Origin: Chersky-840 sp963811775
GTDB lineage: Bacteria > Actinomycetota > Acidimicrobiia > Acidimicrobiales > UBA8190
Direction of reading: 5' to 3'
NCBI GenBank assembly: GCA_963811775.1
Contig: CAWESO010000001.1
Span: 372,001 to 436,000, forward strand
Length of the DNA: 64,000 nucleotides
Shown one piece after another: positions 44,791-53,826 of this stretch. The notes below the pieces were generated by a model. It saw only the letters and a list, made by a program, of their open reading frames with translations. It was not told the origin of the DNA and searched no databases. Made by a program: the position numbers and the translations under genes. The number at the start of each line of letters is the position of its first letter. Positions within the stretch are counted from its first letter, which is position 1.

Positions 44791-46848
44791 ATGAGTCCCC
44801 CCTCTCTTCCCGACCGACGTTCGGGACGTCCCACCCCAGGTGGGACGGGTGGTCCCGCCTCGAGCGGGCCCGGCGGCCAGGCGCCGTCGGGGGGTGACCA
44901 GAGCTGGAAGTGGGTCTTCGCCCTCCTCGCCGTGGCGGTCATCGCCGTCGTCATCATCCCGCCCCTGGTCTCGCACCCGTCGGTCAAGACGATCCAGTAC
45001 AAGAACTTCATGCAGCAGTACGTCGAGGCCCACCGGGTCCAGTCGGCCTCGATCGACAACAACACCGGGGTCATCACCGGGAAGCTGAAGGACGGGGCCA
45101 GCTACTCCGTCCCCGGGCCCGATCCCTCCTTGGACAACGACGTCACGGTGATGAAGAAGGACATCAGCACCGTCACCTTCAACACGCCCCAGGAAAGCGG
45201 CCTCGAGCAGTGGCTCCCGACCATCCTGATCCTGGTGGCCTTCGTGGGCATCTTCTTGTGGATAAGCCGACGGGCCCAGGGCCAGATGTCGGGGATCATG
45301 TCCATCGGGCGCTCCCGGGCAAAGCTCTATACGACCGAACGACCGCGCACCACCTTTGCCGATGTGGCCGGCTATCAGGGCGTGAAGGTCGAGATAAGCG
45401 AGGTGGTCGACTTTTTGAAGTCGCCGCACCGCTTCAGAGACATCGGCGCCAAGATCCCCAAGGGGATCCTGCTCGTGGGCCCGCCGGGCACGGGCAAGAC
45501 CCTGCTGGCCCGGGCCGTGGCCGGGGAGGCGGGCGTGCCCTTCTTGTCGGTGAGCGGGTCGGACTTCATGGAGATGTTCGTCGGGGTCGGCGCCAGCCGC
45601 GTCCGTGACCTCTTCCAGACGGCGCGCAAGCAGGCACCCGCCATCATCTTCGTGGACGAGATCGACTCCATCGGCCGCAAGCGCGGCGCCGGGCTCGGCG
45701 GCGGGCACGACGAACGGGAGCAGACGCTCAACCAGATGCTGTCGGAGATGGACGGCTTCGACCCGGCCGAGGGCGTCGTCATCATCGCCGCGACCAACCG
45801 CCCCGACATCCTCGACCCCGCCCTGTTGCGGCCCGGGCGCTTCGACCGTCAGATCGTGGTCCCGCTGCCCGACCTCGAGGAGCGGCTGCCGATCCTGAAG
45901 GTGCACTGCAAGGACAAGCGCATCGGTGACAGCGTCGACCTCGAGCTCGTGGCCCGGGGCACGCCCGGCATGAGCGGTGCCGACCTCGCCAACCTCGTCA
46001 ACGAGGCCGCCCTCCACGCCGTGCGCCGGGGGTCGCACCAGGTCGACCAGCAGGACTTCGAGGCGGCCCGCGACCGGGTGCTCATGGGACAGCGCCGGGA
46101 GAGCCTCGTGCTGTCGGAGCCCGAGAAGGAGCGCGTCGCCTTCCACGAGGGGGGCCACGCCGTGCTCGCCTACGTGCTCGAGCACGCCGACCCCGTGCAC
46201 AAGGTCACCATCCTTCCGACCGGGCTCGCCCTGGGCGTCACCCAGCAGCTGCCCATCGAAGAGCGCCACATCTACCCCCGCGAGGTGATCGAGGACTCGT
46301 TGGCCGTGCGCATGGGAGGCCGCGCCGCCGAGCTCCTCGTGTACGGCGACCTCTCCACGGGTGCGAGCAACGACCTGGTCGGCAACACCGAGTTGGCCCG
46401 GAAGATGGTGCGGGAATGGGGCATGAGCGAAGAGCTCGGTCCCATGGCCTGGGGCTCGCAGGGCATGGTCTTCCTGGGCGAGGACCTCCTCCACTCGCGC
46501 GACTACTCCGAGGACACGGCGCGGGTCGTCGACGCCGAGATCGCCCGGATCCTGCGCCAGCAGGAAGAGCGCGCCATCGAGTTGCTGAGCCGCCATCGCG
46601 GCGGGCTCGACGCCGTGGCGAGGGCCCTGCTCGAGCGCGAGACGCTCGACGGCGGCGATGTGAGCAAGCTCGTCGACACCGCCTACGGCCGGCCCGTGCA
46701 CGAGGCCGCCGTCATGGCATCGCACTTCACCACGACCAACGGGGCCGCCACCAAGGCCGAGACCGGCGCGTCGGGCAACGGGGCCGAGGCCGAGGTCCCC
46801 GCCGTCGAGCCCGAGCCGACAGGCTCGACCGCAGCCAAGCCCGACTGA
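44791..46848 (+). CDS. ftsH: ATP-dependent zinc metalloprotease FtsH
   Basis: 685 residues. TM1 at 40-60, a periplasmic-side domain (61-140), TM2 at 140-158, then the AAA+ domain: Walker A GPPGTGKT (230-237), Walker B IIFVDEID (285-292), SRH ATNRPDILDPALLRPGRFDRQ (334-354). The protease domain has zinc motif HEGGH (452-456) and a later Asp ligand region (STGASNDL). It degrades misfolded and short-lived membrane and cytosolic proteins. N-terminus (1-38) and C-terminus (about 650-685) are low-complexity Pro/Gly- and Glu/Ala-rich tails. It stands alone, divergent from CPBP and convergent with the DUF5719 gene. Confidence 0.96.
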   Translation: MSPPSLPDRRSGRPTPGGTGGPASSGPGGQAPSGGDQSWKWVFALLAVAVIAVVIIPPLVSHPSVKTIQYKNFMQQYVEAHRVQSASIDNNTGVITGKLKDGASYSVPGPDPSLDNDVTVMKKDISTVTFNTPQESGLEQWLPTILILVAFVGIFLWISRRAQGQMSGIMSIGRSRAKLYTTERPRTTFADVAGYQGVKVEISEVVDFLKSPHRFRDIGAKIPKGILLVGPPGTGKTLLARAVAGEAGVPFLSVSGSDFMEMFVGVGASRVRDLFQTARKQAPAIIFVDEIDSIGRKRGAGLGGGHDEREQTLNQMLSEMDGFDPAEGVVIIAATNRPDILDPALLRPGRFDRQIVVPLPDLEERLPILKVHCKDKRIGDSVDLELVARGTPGMSGADLANLVNEAALHAVRRGSHQVDQQDFEAARDRVLMGQRRESLVLSEPEKERVAFHEGGHAVLAYVLEHADPVHKVTILPTGLALGVTQQLPIEERHIYPREVIEDSLAVRMGGRAAELLVYGDLSTGASNDLVGNTELARKMVREWGMSEELGPMAWGSQGMVFLGEDLLHSRDYSEDTARVVDAEIARILRQQEERAIELLSRHRGGLDAVARALLERETLDGGDVSKLVDTAYGRPVHEAAVMASHFTTTNGAATKAETGASGNGAEAEVPAVEPEPTGSTAAKPD

Positions 46849-46862
46849 GTCGCCTCGCCACC

Positions 46863-46883
46863 CGCCCGCCTGCGCCGCGGGCG
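46863..46883. terminator. hairpin between convergent ftsH and DUF5719 genes
   Basis: CGCCCGC and GCGGGCG, perfect 7-bp arms with a 7-nt loop, 14 bp after the ftsH stop. Confidence 0.5.
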
Positions 46884-46954
46884 TGGAGTGGGAGTGAGGG
46901 TGGATGTGGCCCTGCGGGGGCGCTACTCCGTCGGCGCGACGACGTCGGGCGCGG

Positions 46955-48418
46955 CTAGGCGGGCGCGAACGCCGGCACCACCACCACCCCGGGCTGTGCC
47001 GCCGGCACCACGTCGAGCTCGACGGCGACCGGTTGGCTCGAGACCACGGCGAAGGGGGCGGTGCCGAAGGGCGGGCCCGGGTTCGGCCCGATCACGAGGG
47101 GCGACACGCGGCTCACGTGCCGGACGGGCTGGCCCGCCACGGGCCGCCCGCTCGGGGTGGTGATCCGGACGACGGCCGGCGCCGTGCCCAGGTCGACGAC
47201 GGCCAGCGCCCACGCCTCGGTCCCCGGCGCCACGACGGCGGGAAGGAGCCAGTGGGTGGCGCCCCCGGGCACGCCGGGGGTGTCCCCGATCTCGGGGATG
47301 GGGGCGGGCGACCCCGACGGGGCCGTCACCTGCCGGCTCACGACGATCCCGGGGCCGGTGCTCGTGAAGATGAGCGAGTACGGGACCCCGGTGGGGATGC
47401 GGGTCTGGCCCTCGGCGCTCAAGGTGACGAGCGACTGGGCCGGCACGTGCAGGGCCAGCGGCTCGGCCCCCGCGCCCTGCGACAACCCGATGGCGACCGA
47501 CACCTCGGCCGGGGTGGCGCTCGGGTTCAACACGTGGAAGGAGACGGTCCCCTCGGGGATGCCCGTGCTCTGCGGGAACACCCAGCGCGACGCCGCGGCG
47601 GGCGTGCCCAGGGTGAGCGACGCCCCGCCGTCGCCGGGCGTGCCCCGCAGTTGCAGCTCGGTGGCGACGATGGCGCCGGACAGCGTCGACACCTCGGTGG
47701 CGATGGCGCCGTCGGAGGCGGCGTGGTCGCCGATGTTCTCCGTCAGCACCGACCCGGGCGGCACGTCGATGCCCTGATAGGCGGCGGGGGCCAGATATCC
47801 CGCCGTCGACGACACCAGCGCGATGTCGACCACGGCGTCGGTGGCGTCGGGATTGAACAGACTGAGGACGAGCCCGCCGCCTTGCGCCGTGGCCCCGTGC
47901 GCGAAGAACCAGTCGCTGGCCGTCGACGCGGCGCACGGCGCCATGCTCCACCCCTGCGCGCTCTGGACCGACTCCGACACCGCCACGCCGCCCCCGTCGA
48001 GGACGACAGCGGCGGCCACCACACCCGTGGTTCCGAGCTGCGCCGCGCCCACCGACACCTGCCCGCCGGCGGGCACGGTCAATGCCACGGAGCGCCCCCC
48101 GGCCCACGGCGCCGGGACGGCGGTGCCGGGCGCGGGAGCCGACACCGCCGTCAGCGTGCCGTGCACGGTCCGGCGCCCGGCGTTGGTCAGTGCGATCGTC
48201 ATCGGCGCGCCGCCCTGCGCGCCGGTCCCCCCGGCGCAGAACCACGCCGAGGACTCGGTGCCCGCCACCGGGGCCAGGCGCGCCGCCGACAACGCGCTCA
48301 CGCTCGGCGCCCGCGTCGGTGTCGCGGTGCGCGCCACGAGGTGGTCCGCGATCTCCGACCCGACGAGCACCGCCACGAGGACGGCGATCATGAGGGCGCG
48401 CCGCAAGGACCCCGTCAC
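46955..48418 (-). CDS. DUF5719-family extracytoplasmic protein
   Basis: 487 residues. One N-terminal membrane segment (ALMIAVLVAVLVGSEIADHL, 8-27), then repeated beta-rich blocks with WFCAGGTGAQGGAPMTIALTN, WFFAHGATAQGGGLVLSLFNPD and WVFPQSTGIPEGTVSFHVLNPS: three copies of a W-x-x-x-x-x-G...L-x-N-P pattern, as in DUF5719 proteins. The actinobacterial family is known to sit next to a large GT2/membrane protein, as here. GTGA overlap couples it to that gene. Probably part of an envelope glycan or export assembly; molecular role unknown. Confidence 0.8.
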   Translation of the reverse strand: MTGSLRRALMIAVLVAVLVGSEIADHLVARTATPTRAPSVSALSAARLAPVAGTESSAWFCAGGTGAQGGAPMTIALTNAGRRTVHGTLTAVSAPAPGTAVPAPWAGGRSVALTVPAGGQVSVGAAQLGTTGVVAAAVVLDGGGVAVSESVQSAQGWSMAPCAASTASDWFFAHGATAQGGGLVLSLFNPDATDAVVDIALVSSTAGYLAPAAYQGIDVPPGSVLTENIGDHAASDGAIATEVSTLSGAIVATELQLRGTPGDGGASLTLGTPAAASRWVFPQSTGIPEGTVSFHVLNPSATPAEVSVAIGLSQGAGAEPLALHVPAQSLVTLSAEGQTRIPTGVPYSLIFTSTGPGIVVSRQVTAPSGSPAPIPEIGDTPGVPGGATHWLLPAVVAPGTEAWALAVVDLGTAPAVVRITTPSGRPVAGQPVRHVSRVSPLVIGPNPGPPFGTAPFAVVSSQPVAVELDVVPAAQPGVVVVPAFAPA

Positions 48419-51400
48419 GTGACCACCTCGGGCATCGAGCCCGTCAGGGTGCGGTCGTCGTCGTCGTCGGTCTCCGGCGCGGCGTGGCGCGCCACGGCCT
48501 GGGCCCGGCGGCGCCGACGGGCCCGGCCCCGGCCGAGCGGTCCCCACCACCAGTCGAGCCACCAGGCCCGCCCCGCCAACGCGCCGGCCACGACGATCCA
48601 AGCCGCCGTCTCGATGCCGATCTCGACGCCGTGGGCCCACGACCCCACGAACCCCACCGTCACCGTGCCCGGGCGCGCCACGGTGAACGTCGCCGCGTAC
48701 CCGAAGGATCTCGAGGCCGCCGTGGTGGTGCCGTCGGGCTCGGTCAGCTTCCAGCTCGAGGCGGGGGCGACGGCGTCGAGGAGCGTCCCCTTCGGGACCC
48801 GGCCCGTCACCGAGTCGGCGCCCCTCGGCGCCAAGAGCGCGGGACGCCAACCACGCAGTGCCGGCGCCTGTCCTGTTACGGCCGCAACCGGCGCCACCGC
48901 GGCCGGGGGCGCGCTCGTCGCCGACGTCGAGCGCGTGGCGCGCAGAGGCAGTGCCGTCTGGTCGACGAAGACGTCGAACCCCCCCTGCGAGATGATCTGG
49001 CGCAGGTCGACCTGTGACGCCAGCGATCCGATGAGATCGGCGGGAGCGGCGTGCGAGATCGGGGTCTGCAACCCGGGGATGGCCGGGGCGAGGGTGTCGA
49101 CCACCACGACGTAGCGCACTGCATACGGCGCCAACAGCCGACCCAGTCGCACCGTGGCGTGGTCGCGCGCCAACCCGACGGCGTGGGCCAGGGCGGTGGC
49201 GGCACCAGGGGCCGAGCCCGGCCACAACCCGGTGGCGTCGGGCAGGCCGTTCTCGCTGACGGTGTAGGCGAGCCCCGGCGAGAGCTCCCAGCCGTTGCCC
49301 GGCAGCACCCGGGGGTCCCCGAGCCACAGCACCCGGAAGTCACCCTGGGCCGGGGTGGCGGTCATCCAGGTGGTGGCCTCGCCGTATCCCGAAGGGGCCA
49401 GGTCCCACCGGCCGCCCAGGCTGCCCACGAGCACCGGGAGCATGCCGACGACCGCCGCCGCGGCGGCCGTGACCGCCGCGGCCTGACGCCACCCGAAGCG
49501 GTAGCCGGGCAGGTCGAGCTGGAACGCGGCCACCCCGAGGCCGACCGACAGGGCGAGGCCCACCCCCGCCGGGACCAGGAGCTCCTGCGGCGGGATGGCC
49601 AGGGGGCCGAGGCCGCCGCGCCCCGCCGCCCAGGCTACGAACCACGCCACCACCGCCATGGACCAGGCCCGACCGGCCCAGGCCAGGCGCCAGCGGGACG
49701 CGATCAACAGCGGCAGCGCCGCCGCGGCCAGGAAGGCCCACGCCAGCGCGGCGTCGCCGATGGGCCCCACGGCCAGGCGCAGGAGCTGGCCCCAGCCCGC
49801 CCCCGACGCCGCGGTCACGGGGACCCCCGCCAGCGTCTCCCAGCGCTGGGGACCGCCGAGCACGGCGAAGGACCACGGCGCCAGCAGCAGCAGCGCTACC
49901 ACCGTCGCCCCGAGCGCGCACCCCACCACCCGCCCCGCGGCGCGCACCCCCGCCGATCCCTGGGTGACGACGTTGCCGAGGGCCAGGCCAAGGGCCACCA
50001 CCAAGGTGACGAGCGCGGCCGACGGCGCCAACGAGGTCACGAAGGCGTCGAGCAGGCCGAGGGCCAAGCTCCATCCGACGAGCGAGTGGCGCCAATGGCG
50101 CGACCCATGGACCGGGCGGCGACGCGCGCCGTGTCCGGTCGGCGCCCCGTCGACGGGACCGGACGCGTCGGCGGTCGCACCGTCGCCGCCCGCAACGCTT
50201 GCGCCTGCCGCGACGCTTGCACCTGCCGCCACGCTCGGCACGACGACCGAGCCGTTCGAGACGGCCGGGACGACCCCGCCTTGCAACCGAGCAAGGCCGT
50301 CGGCACCGTCACCGCCGTCGCCGTAAGGGTCGACACGCGACGCCTGACCCAGGAGGTGCACGATCCACGGGCACGCCGCGTACATGATCAGGGCGTCCCA
50401 GTGACCGGTGGCCAGGGCGTCGTAGGGAACGGGGATGGCGAGGTAGATCACCGTGGAGGTCACCCGGGCCCAGGCCGTGCCCAGGGGTCGCGTCAGGCGT
50501 GCCATCCCCACCGCTCCCACGGGGATGCACCCGAGCACGACGATCTTGTCGAGCAGCCCCACCGCGCCGAAGAGCACCATGCCGGCGAGGCCCAGGATCC
50601 CCGTGGCCGGAGTGGTGGGATCGGTCGTGCCCACCCCGGTGGGCTGCCACCCCGACAGGAAACGGTGCAGGAGCGCCGCCCACGACGGGAGGGGCAGGAG
50701 TTGGCCCACGACGGGGAATCCCGACCCGAAGAGCTGTCGGGTCCCGAAGACGACGACGAACGCCGCGGCCAGCCACACCAGCCACCGGGTCGAGCGGGCC
50801 GGTCCCGCCGCCGTTCCCGCGTTCGCCGACTCGGGGGTCGTGACGAGGGCCTCCGACGCCGCGACGTCGGAGGCGGCAACGGCCGACGGGAAGTCGAGGG
50901 CGCGCTGGGCCCCGCCGAGGTTGGCGGCCTGCAGACCGTGGGTCACCGCCCGTCGCACGTACGCGTTCAACCGTGCGCTGCCGCGCAGCTGCAACCGGCG
51001 CACCGTGGCGTCGTCGAGCCGGCGATGCGCCTTGAGCGCGGCGCGCGCGGCGCGTAGCGACCGCCGATGGGCGAGGTTCCAGCGCCAGGCCTGCGACACC
51101 GCCGCGGCGCGGTCGCGGTGGCGGGCCACGCGGGCGATGACGAACTCCGCCAACGCCAGCAAGGCGATCTGCGGGACCACCCGGACGAGATGGAACGGCC
51201 CGTACGCCTTCAGCGCGGCGTGCAGCTCGTGGCGGCGCTGCAGCGATTGCAGCGTCACACGGGGATGATGACTGTGCGCGGCGCGGCTCGACCGGCGGCG
51301 ATGCCACGCCGACTCCCCCCGACCGGCCGCCGCGGCACCCACTCCGGCACCGACGGCGGCACCCACTCCGGCACCGGCGACATCCCCGCCGGCTCCGACG

Positions 51401-52299
51401 TTGTCGGCATCGCCCTCTCCACCGGCATCGCCCTCTCCACCGGCATCGCCCTCTCCACCGGCATCGCCCTCCCCACCGGCATCGCCCTCCCCACCGGCAT
51501 CGTCGACCCCACCGCCGCGCCCCGCGTCCTCACCTGCGCCCGGTCCTTCGCCCCAGGAATCCAAGAGGAAGGAGACGGCTTCGGCACCCTTCGACGAGTC
51601 GAGGTGCTCGGGAAGGGCGCGTCGTCCGCTGGCCAACATCTCGAGATGCCTGACGCGCGCCCCGGGGGCCACGACGACGCGCGCCCCAAGAACCTGGGCC
51701 CGCCAGCACAGGTCGAGGTCCTCCCCCATGGCGAAGATCTCGGGGTCGAAACCGTTGAGCTCGGTGAACAGGTCGGAACGCACCAACGTGCACCCGCCGG
51801 GAGCGAGGAAGATGTCGCGCACCGCGTCGTGCTGACCGTGGTCGATCTCACCCGGCTCCATGCGGTCGACGACGGCGCCGCCCTTGTCCACCGCCATCCC
51901 GACGTGGAGCAAGCGCGTGGGATCGGCCCAACTGACGAGCTTCGGGCCCACGATGCCGGCGTTCGAGCGGAACGACTCCTCGACCATGATGTGCACGGCA
52001 TCGGGGTCCGGCGCGATGTCGTCGTGGCAGAACAACAGCAACGATGCGCCCTGCACCATCGTGAGGGCCTCGTTGGCGGTGGCCCCGAAGCCCCGGTTGG
52101 TCGGCATTCGTCGAACAAAAGCCCCAGGAAGCACATTCGCCACGCGCGGCGTGGGGTCGACGTCGCTGGCGGCGTCCAGGACCAAAATGGACAATTCCGG
52201 GTAGTCCTGGGCGCCGAAGGCCCGCAGCGTCTCCTCGAACCACTCGCCCGGATTGCAGGTGACGATGACGGCCACAACCGGCGGAGCGATGGTCTCCAT
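48415..52299 (-). CDS. giant GT2 glycosyltransferase fused to polytopic membrane and extracytoplasmic domains
   Basis: 1294 residues. Residues 1-245 are a family 2 glycosyltransferase: VVAVIVTCNPGEWFEETLRA, LLFCHDDIAPD (DxD-like, 88-98), GGCTLVRSDLFTELNGFDPEIF, MGEDLDLCWRAQ (acceptor-side ED). Then a low-complexity Gly/Glu/Asp/Ala linker (255-330) with five GGEGDA repeats, a basic helical stretch, about 12 hydrophobic segments (about 545-960) and an outer domain (about 970-1230) before a last TM and basic tail. It probably moves sugars to a lipid-linked or surface acceptor. ATG 52299 is used; a TTG 9 bp upstream (after a TAGCCT) is possible. Coupled to the DUF5719 gene. Confidence 0.82.
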   Translation of the reverse strand: METIAPPVVAVIVTCNPGEWFEETLRAFGAQDYPELSILVLDAASDVDPTPRVANVLPGAFVRRMPTNRGFGATANEALTMVQGASLLLFCHDDIAPDPDAVHIMVEESFRSNAGIVGPKLVSWADPTRLLHVGMAVDKGGAVVDRMEPGEIDHGQHDAVRDIFLAPGGCTLVRSDLFTELNGFDPEIFAMGEDLDLCWRAQVLGARVVVAPGARVRHLEMLASGRRALPEHLDSSKGAEAVSFLLDSWGEGPGAGEDAGRGGGVDDAGGEGDAGGEGDAGGEGDAGGEGDAGGEGDADNVGAGGDVAGAGVGAAVGAGVGAAAAGRGESAWHRRRSSRAAHSHHPRVTLQSLQRRHELHAALKAYGPFHLVRVVPQIALLALAEFVIARVARHRDRAAAVSQAWRWNLAHRRSLRAARAALKAHRRLDDATVRRLQLRGSARLNAYVRRAVTHGLQAANLGGAQRALDFPSAVAASDVAASEALVTTPESANAGTAAGPARSTRWLVWLAAAFVVVFGTRQLFGSGFPVVGQLLPLPSWAALLHRFLSGWQPTGVGTTDPTTPATGILGLAGMVLFGAVGLLDKIVVLGCIPVGAVGMARLTRPLGTAWARVTSTVIYLAIPVPYDALATGHWDALIMYAACPWIVHLLGQASRVDPYGDGGDGADGLARLQGGVVPAVSNGSVVVPSVAAGASVAAGASVAGGDGATADASGPVDGAPTGHGARRRPVHGSRHWRHSLVGWSLALGLLDAFVTSLAPSAALVTLVVALGLALGNVVTQGSAGVRAAGRVVGCALGATVVALLLLAPWSFAVLGGPQRWETLAGVPVTAASGAGWGQLLRLAVGPIGDAALAWAFLAAAALPLLIASRWRLAWAGRAWSMAVVAWFVAWAAGRGGLGPLAIPPQELLVPAGVGLALSVGLGVAAFQLDLPGYRFGWRQAAAVTAAAAAVVGMLPVLVGSLGGRWDLAPSGYGEATTWMTATPAQGDFRVLWLGDPRVLPGNGWELSPGLAYTVSENGLPDATGLWPGSAPGAATALAHAVGLARDHATVRLGRLLAPYAVRYVVVVDTLAPAIPGLQTPISHAAPADLIGSLASQVDLRQIISQGGFDVFVDQTALPLRATRSTSATSAPPAAVAPVAAVTGQAPALRGWRPALLAPRGADSVTGRVPKGTLLDAVAPASSWKLTEPDGTTTAASRSFGYAATFTVARPGTVTVGFVGSWAHGVEIGIETAAWIVVAGALAGRAWWLDWWWGPLGRGRARRRRRAQAVARHAAPETDDDDDRTLTGSMPEVVT
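51406..51513. repeat. 18-bp in-frame tandem repeat (five copies plus one degenerate)
   Basis: Unit GGCATCGCCCTCTCCACC (plus strand) codes the GGEGDA repeats of the giant GT2 protein. Copies at 51406, 51424, 51442, 51460, 51478; the sixth at 51496 has diverged. Confidence 0.9.
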
Positions 52300-52383
52300 C
52301 AGGGCCAAGAGGCTACCCGGCACTCCAGATCGTCCCCAGGCCCGTCGGGCTCCCTCGCCCGGCCCGTCCGGGTCGGAAAGTGC

Positions 52384-52420
52384 TTGCAACTGTTAGCAGG
52401 AGTCTGTACAATAGTTAGCA
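52384..52420 (+). promoter_or_regulatory. sigma-70-type promoter with flanking repeats
   Basis: TTGCAA (52384-52389), 17-bp spacer, TACAAT (52407-52412). GTTAGCA occurs at 52392-52398 and again at 52414-52420, flanking the -10, and the outer ends (CTTGC and GCAAG) are inverted. The transcript would have a leader of about 35-40 nt with AAGGGA before ATG 52457. Confidence 0.7.
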
Positions 52421-52456
52421 AGCAGATCCCCGCACTTTCGACCGAAGGGACACCCC

Positions 52457-52819
52457 ATGCCAGAGCTCAAAGACGTCACCGACGAGATCACCAAGACCGC
52501 CAAGGACGCCGCCTACGTGGTGGTGGGCCTGGGCGTCCTCGGGTTCCAGCGCGCCCAAGTCCGGCGCCAGGAGCTCCAGAAGCGCCTTTCGGAGCGCAGC
52601 CAGCTCCAGGGCCACCTCGTCGACCTGAGCGGTGAGGTCACCAAGCGGGTCAAGGATGTCGACGACGCGGTGGAGCAGGTCATCGGCCGCATCGAAGCCA
52701 CCCTCGTCCCCATCGAGGACCGTCTCCCCGTCCCCGCCCGTGACCTGGTCAAGCAGGCCCACGTCCAGGCGCGCGAAGTACGCCAGCAGCTGCGCAAGCT
52801 GATCCTGCAGGCCGCCTGA
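52457..52819 (+). CDS. small helical protein, hypothetical
   Basis: 120 residues, almost wholly alpha-helical and charged: EITKTAKDAAYVVVGLGVLGF (a possible short hydrophobic patch at 17-30), RAQVRRQELQKRLSERSQLQGHLVDLSGEVTKRVKDVDDAVEQVIGRI, then KQAHVQAREVRQQLRKL. Pattern is like coiled-coil or phasin/HBHA-type surface-binding helices, but no family can be named. It has the best -35/-10 promoter in the window and a Shine-Dalgarno, so it is probably well expressed. It is followed by a strong terminator, making it a single-gene unit. Confidence 0.75.
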   Translation: MPELKDVTDEITKTAKDAAYVVVGLGVLGFQRAQVRRQELQKRLSERSQLQGHLVDLSGEVTKRVKDVDDAVEQVIGRIEATLVPIEDRLPVPARDLVKQAHVQAREVRQQLRKLILQAA

Positions 52820-52842
52820 ACCCCCTCAGGCCCATCTCGACC

Positions 52843-52883
52843 CGCAACGGGCGCTCCGCGTGATGCGCGGGGCGCCCGTTGCG
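52843..52883. terminator. strong bidirectional terminator hairpin
   Basis: CGCAACGGGCGC (52843-52854) and GCGCCCGTTGCG (52872-52883) pair perfectly over 12 bp, with further pairing CCGCG/CGCGG inside. Lies between the convergent small helical protein and epimerase genes. Confidence 0.75.
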
Positions 52884-52914
52884 CGTCCGGCGCGCCGCCG
52901 GGCACGACCCCGAG

Positions 52915-53813
52915 CTAGGCGGCGCGGTCGCTCCACTGGTCGAGGACGTCTTGCAGCGTGCGCTCGAGGCTGATGCGGGGCTCCCACCCTGTGGCCTCGT
53001 GCAGCTTGGTGTAGTCGCCCCGCACGACCGGCACGTCGACGGGACGAGCCAGCGCCGGGTCGAGCTCGAAGTGCAGGTCCACCCCGGCGAGGCTCTGCAT
53101 CTGCTTGGCCACGTCGGCGATGGCGATGTCACGACCGCTGCACACGTTGTAGACCTCACCCGCCGCGCCACGCTCGGCGAGGAGGCGGTAGGCACGCACG
53201 ACGTCCCGGACGTCGGTGAGGTCGCGTCGGGCCGTGAGGTTGCCGGTCACGATGCTGTCGGCACCGAGACGGCGGGCCTCGACGATGCGCTCCGCCAGGG
53301 CCGACACCACGAAGGCCGACGACTGGCCCGGGCCCACGTGGTTGAACGGGCGCATGCGCAGGACCGGCAGCCCATAGGCCAGATGGGCCTGGACCCCGAG
53401 GTACTCCGCCGCCACCTTCGACGCGGCATAGGGCGTCACCGGCGCCAGCGGGGCCTCTTCGGTCACGGGCAGGAGCTCCTCGGGCACGGCCCCGTAGACC
53501 TCGGCGGAGCTGGTCACGCAGCACGCGCTGGCGAATGGGCACAGGACCGGGCCGCCTCCAGGACCTGGAGCGTCCCGCTGGCGTTGACCCGGAGAACCTC
53601 CGAGGGATCGGCCCAGGACCCGCCCACGCTGGCCAGCGCGGCGAGGTGGTAGACGACGTCGGGGGCGGCTTCGACCATCGCGGCGCGCACCGCCTCCCCG
53701 TTGGTGATCTCGACCTCGTGGTCGATGCCGACGACCTCGTCGCCGCTTTCGACCAGATGAGCGGTCAACCACGACCCGACGAAGCCTCTCGCTCCGGTGA
53801 CCAGGGCACGCAC
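52915..53813 (-). CDS. NAD-dependent sugar epimerase/dehydratase, GDP-mannose 4,6-dehydratase-like (frameshifted)
   Basis: About 299 residues after restoring one base missing near 53530. Rossmann motif ALVTGARGFVGSWLTAHL (3-20), DVVYHLAALASVGGSWADP, then after the shift VTSSAEVYGAV, active-site YAASKVAAE (YxxxK), RPFNHVGPGQ, RRDLTDVRDVVRAY and YNVCSGRDIAI. The HVGPGQ and DVRDVVRAY patterns resemble GDP-mannose dehydratase and GDP-6-deoxy-4-keto-mannose reductase (Rmd) proteins. It probably forms a deoxysugar nucleotide for the adjacent glycosyltransferases. GTG 53813 follows a TAAGGT hexamer by 7 nt. Confidence 0.8.
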
Positions 53814-53820
53814 GCGCCGA

Positions 53821-53826
53821 ACCTTA
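53821..53826 (-). promoter_or_regulatory. -10 hexamer for leaderless epimerase transcript
   Basis: TAAGGT on the minus strand, 7 nt before GTG 53813. It contains the TAA stop codon of the upstream glycosyltransferase (53826-53824). Confidence 0.5.

Noticed and set aside
51406..51513. CRISPR array
   Set aside because: Units are 18 bp, contiguous without spacers and in frame within a coding region.
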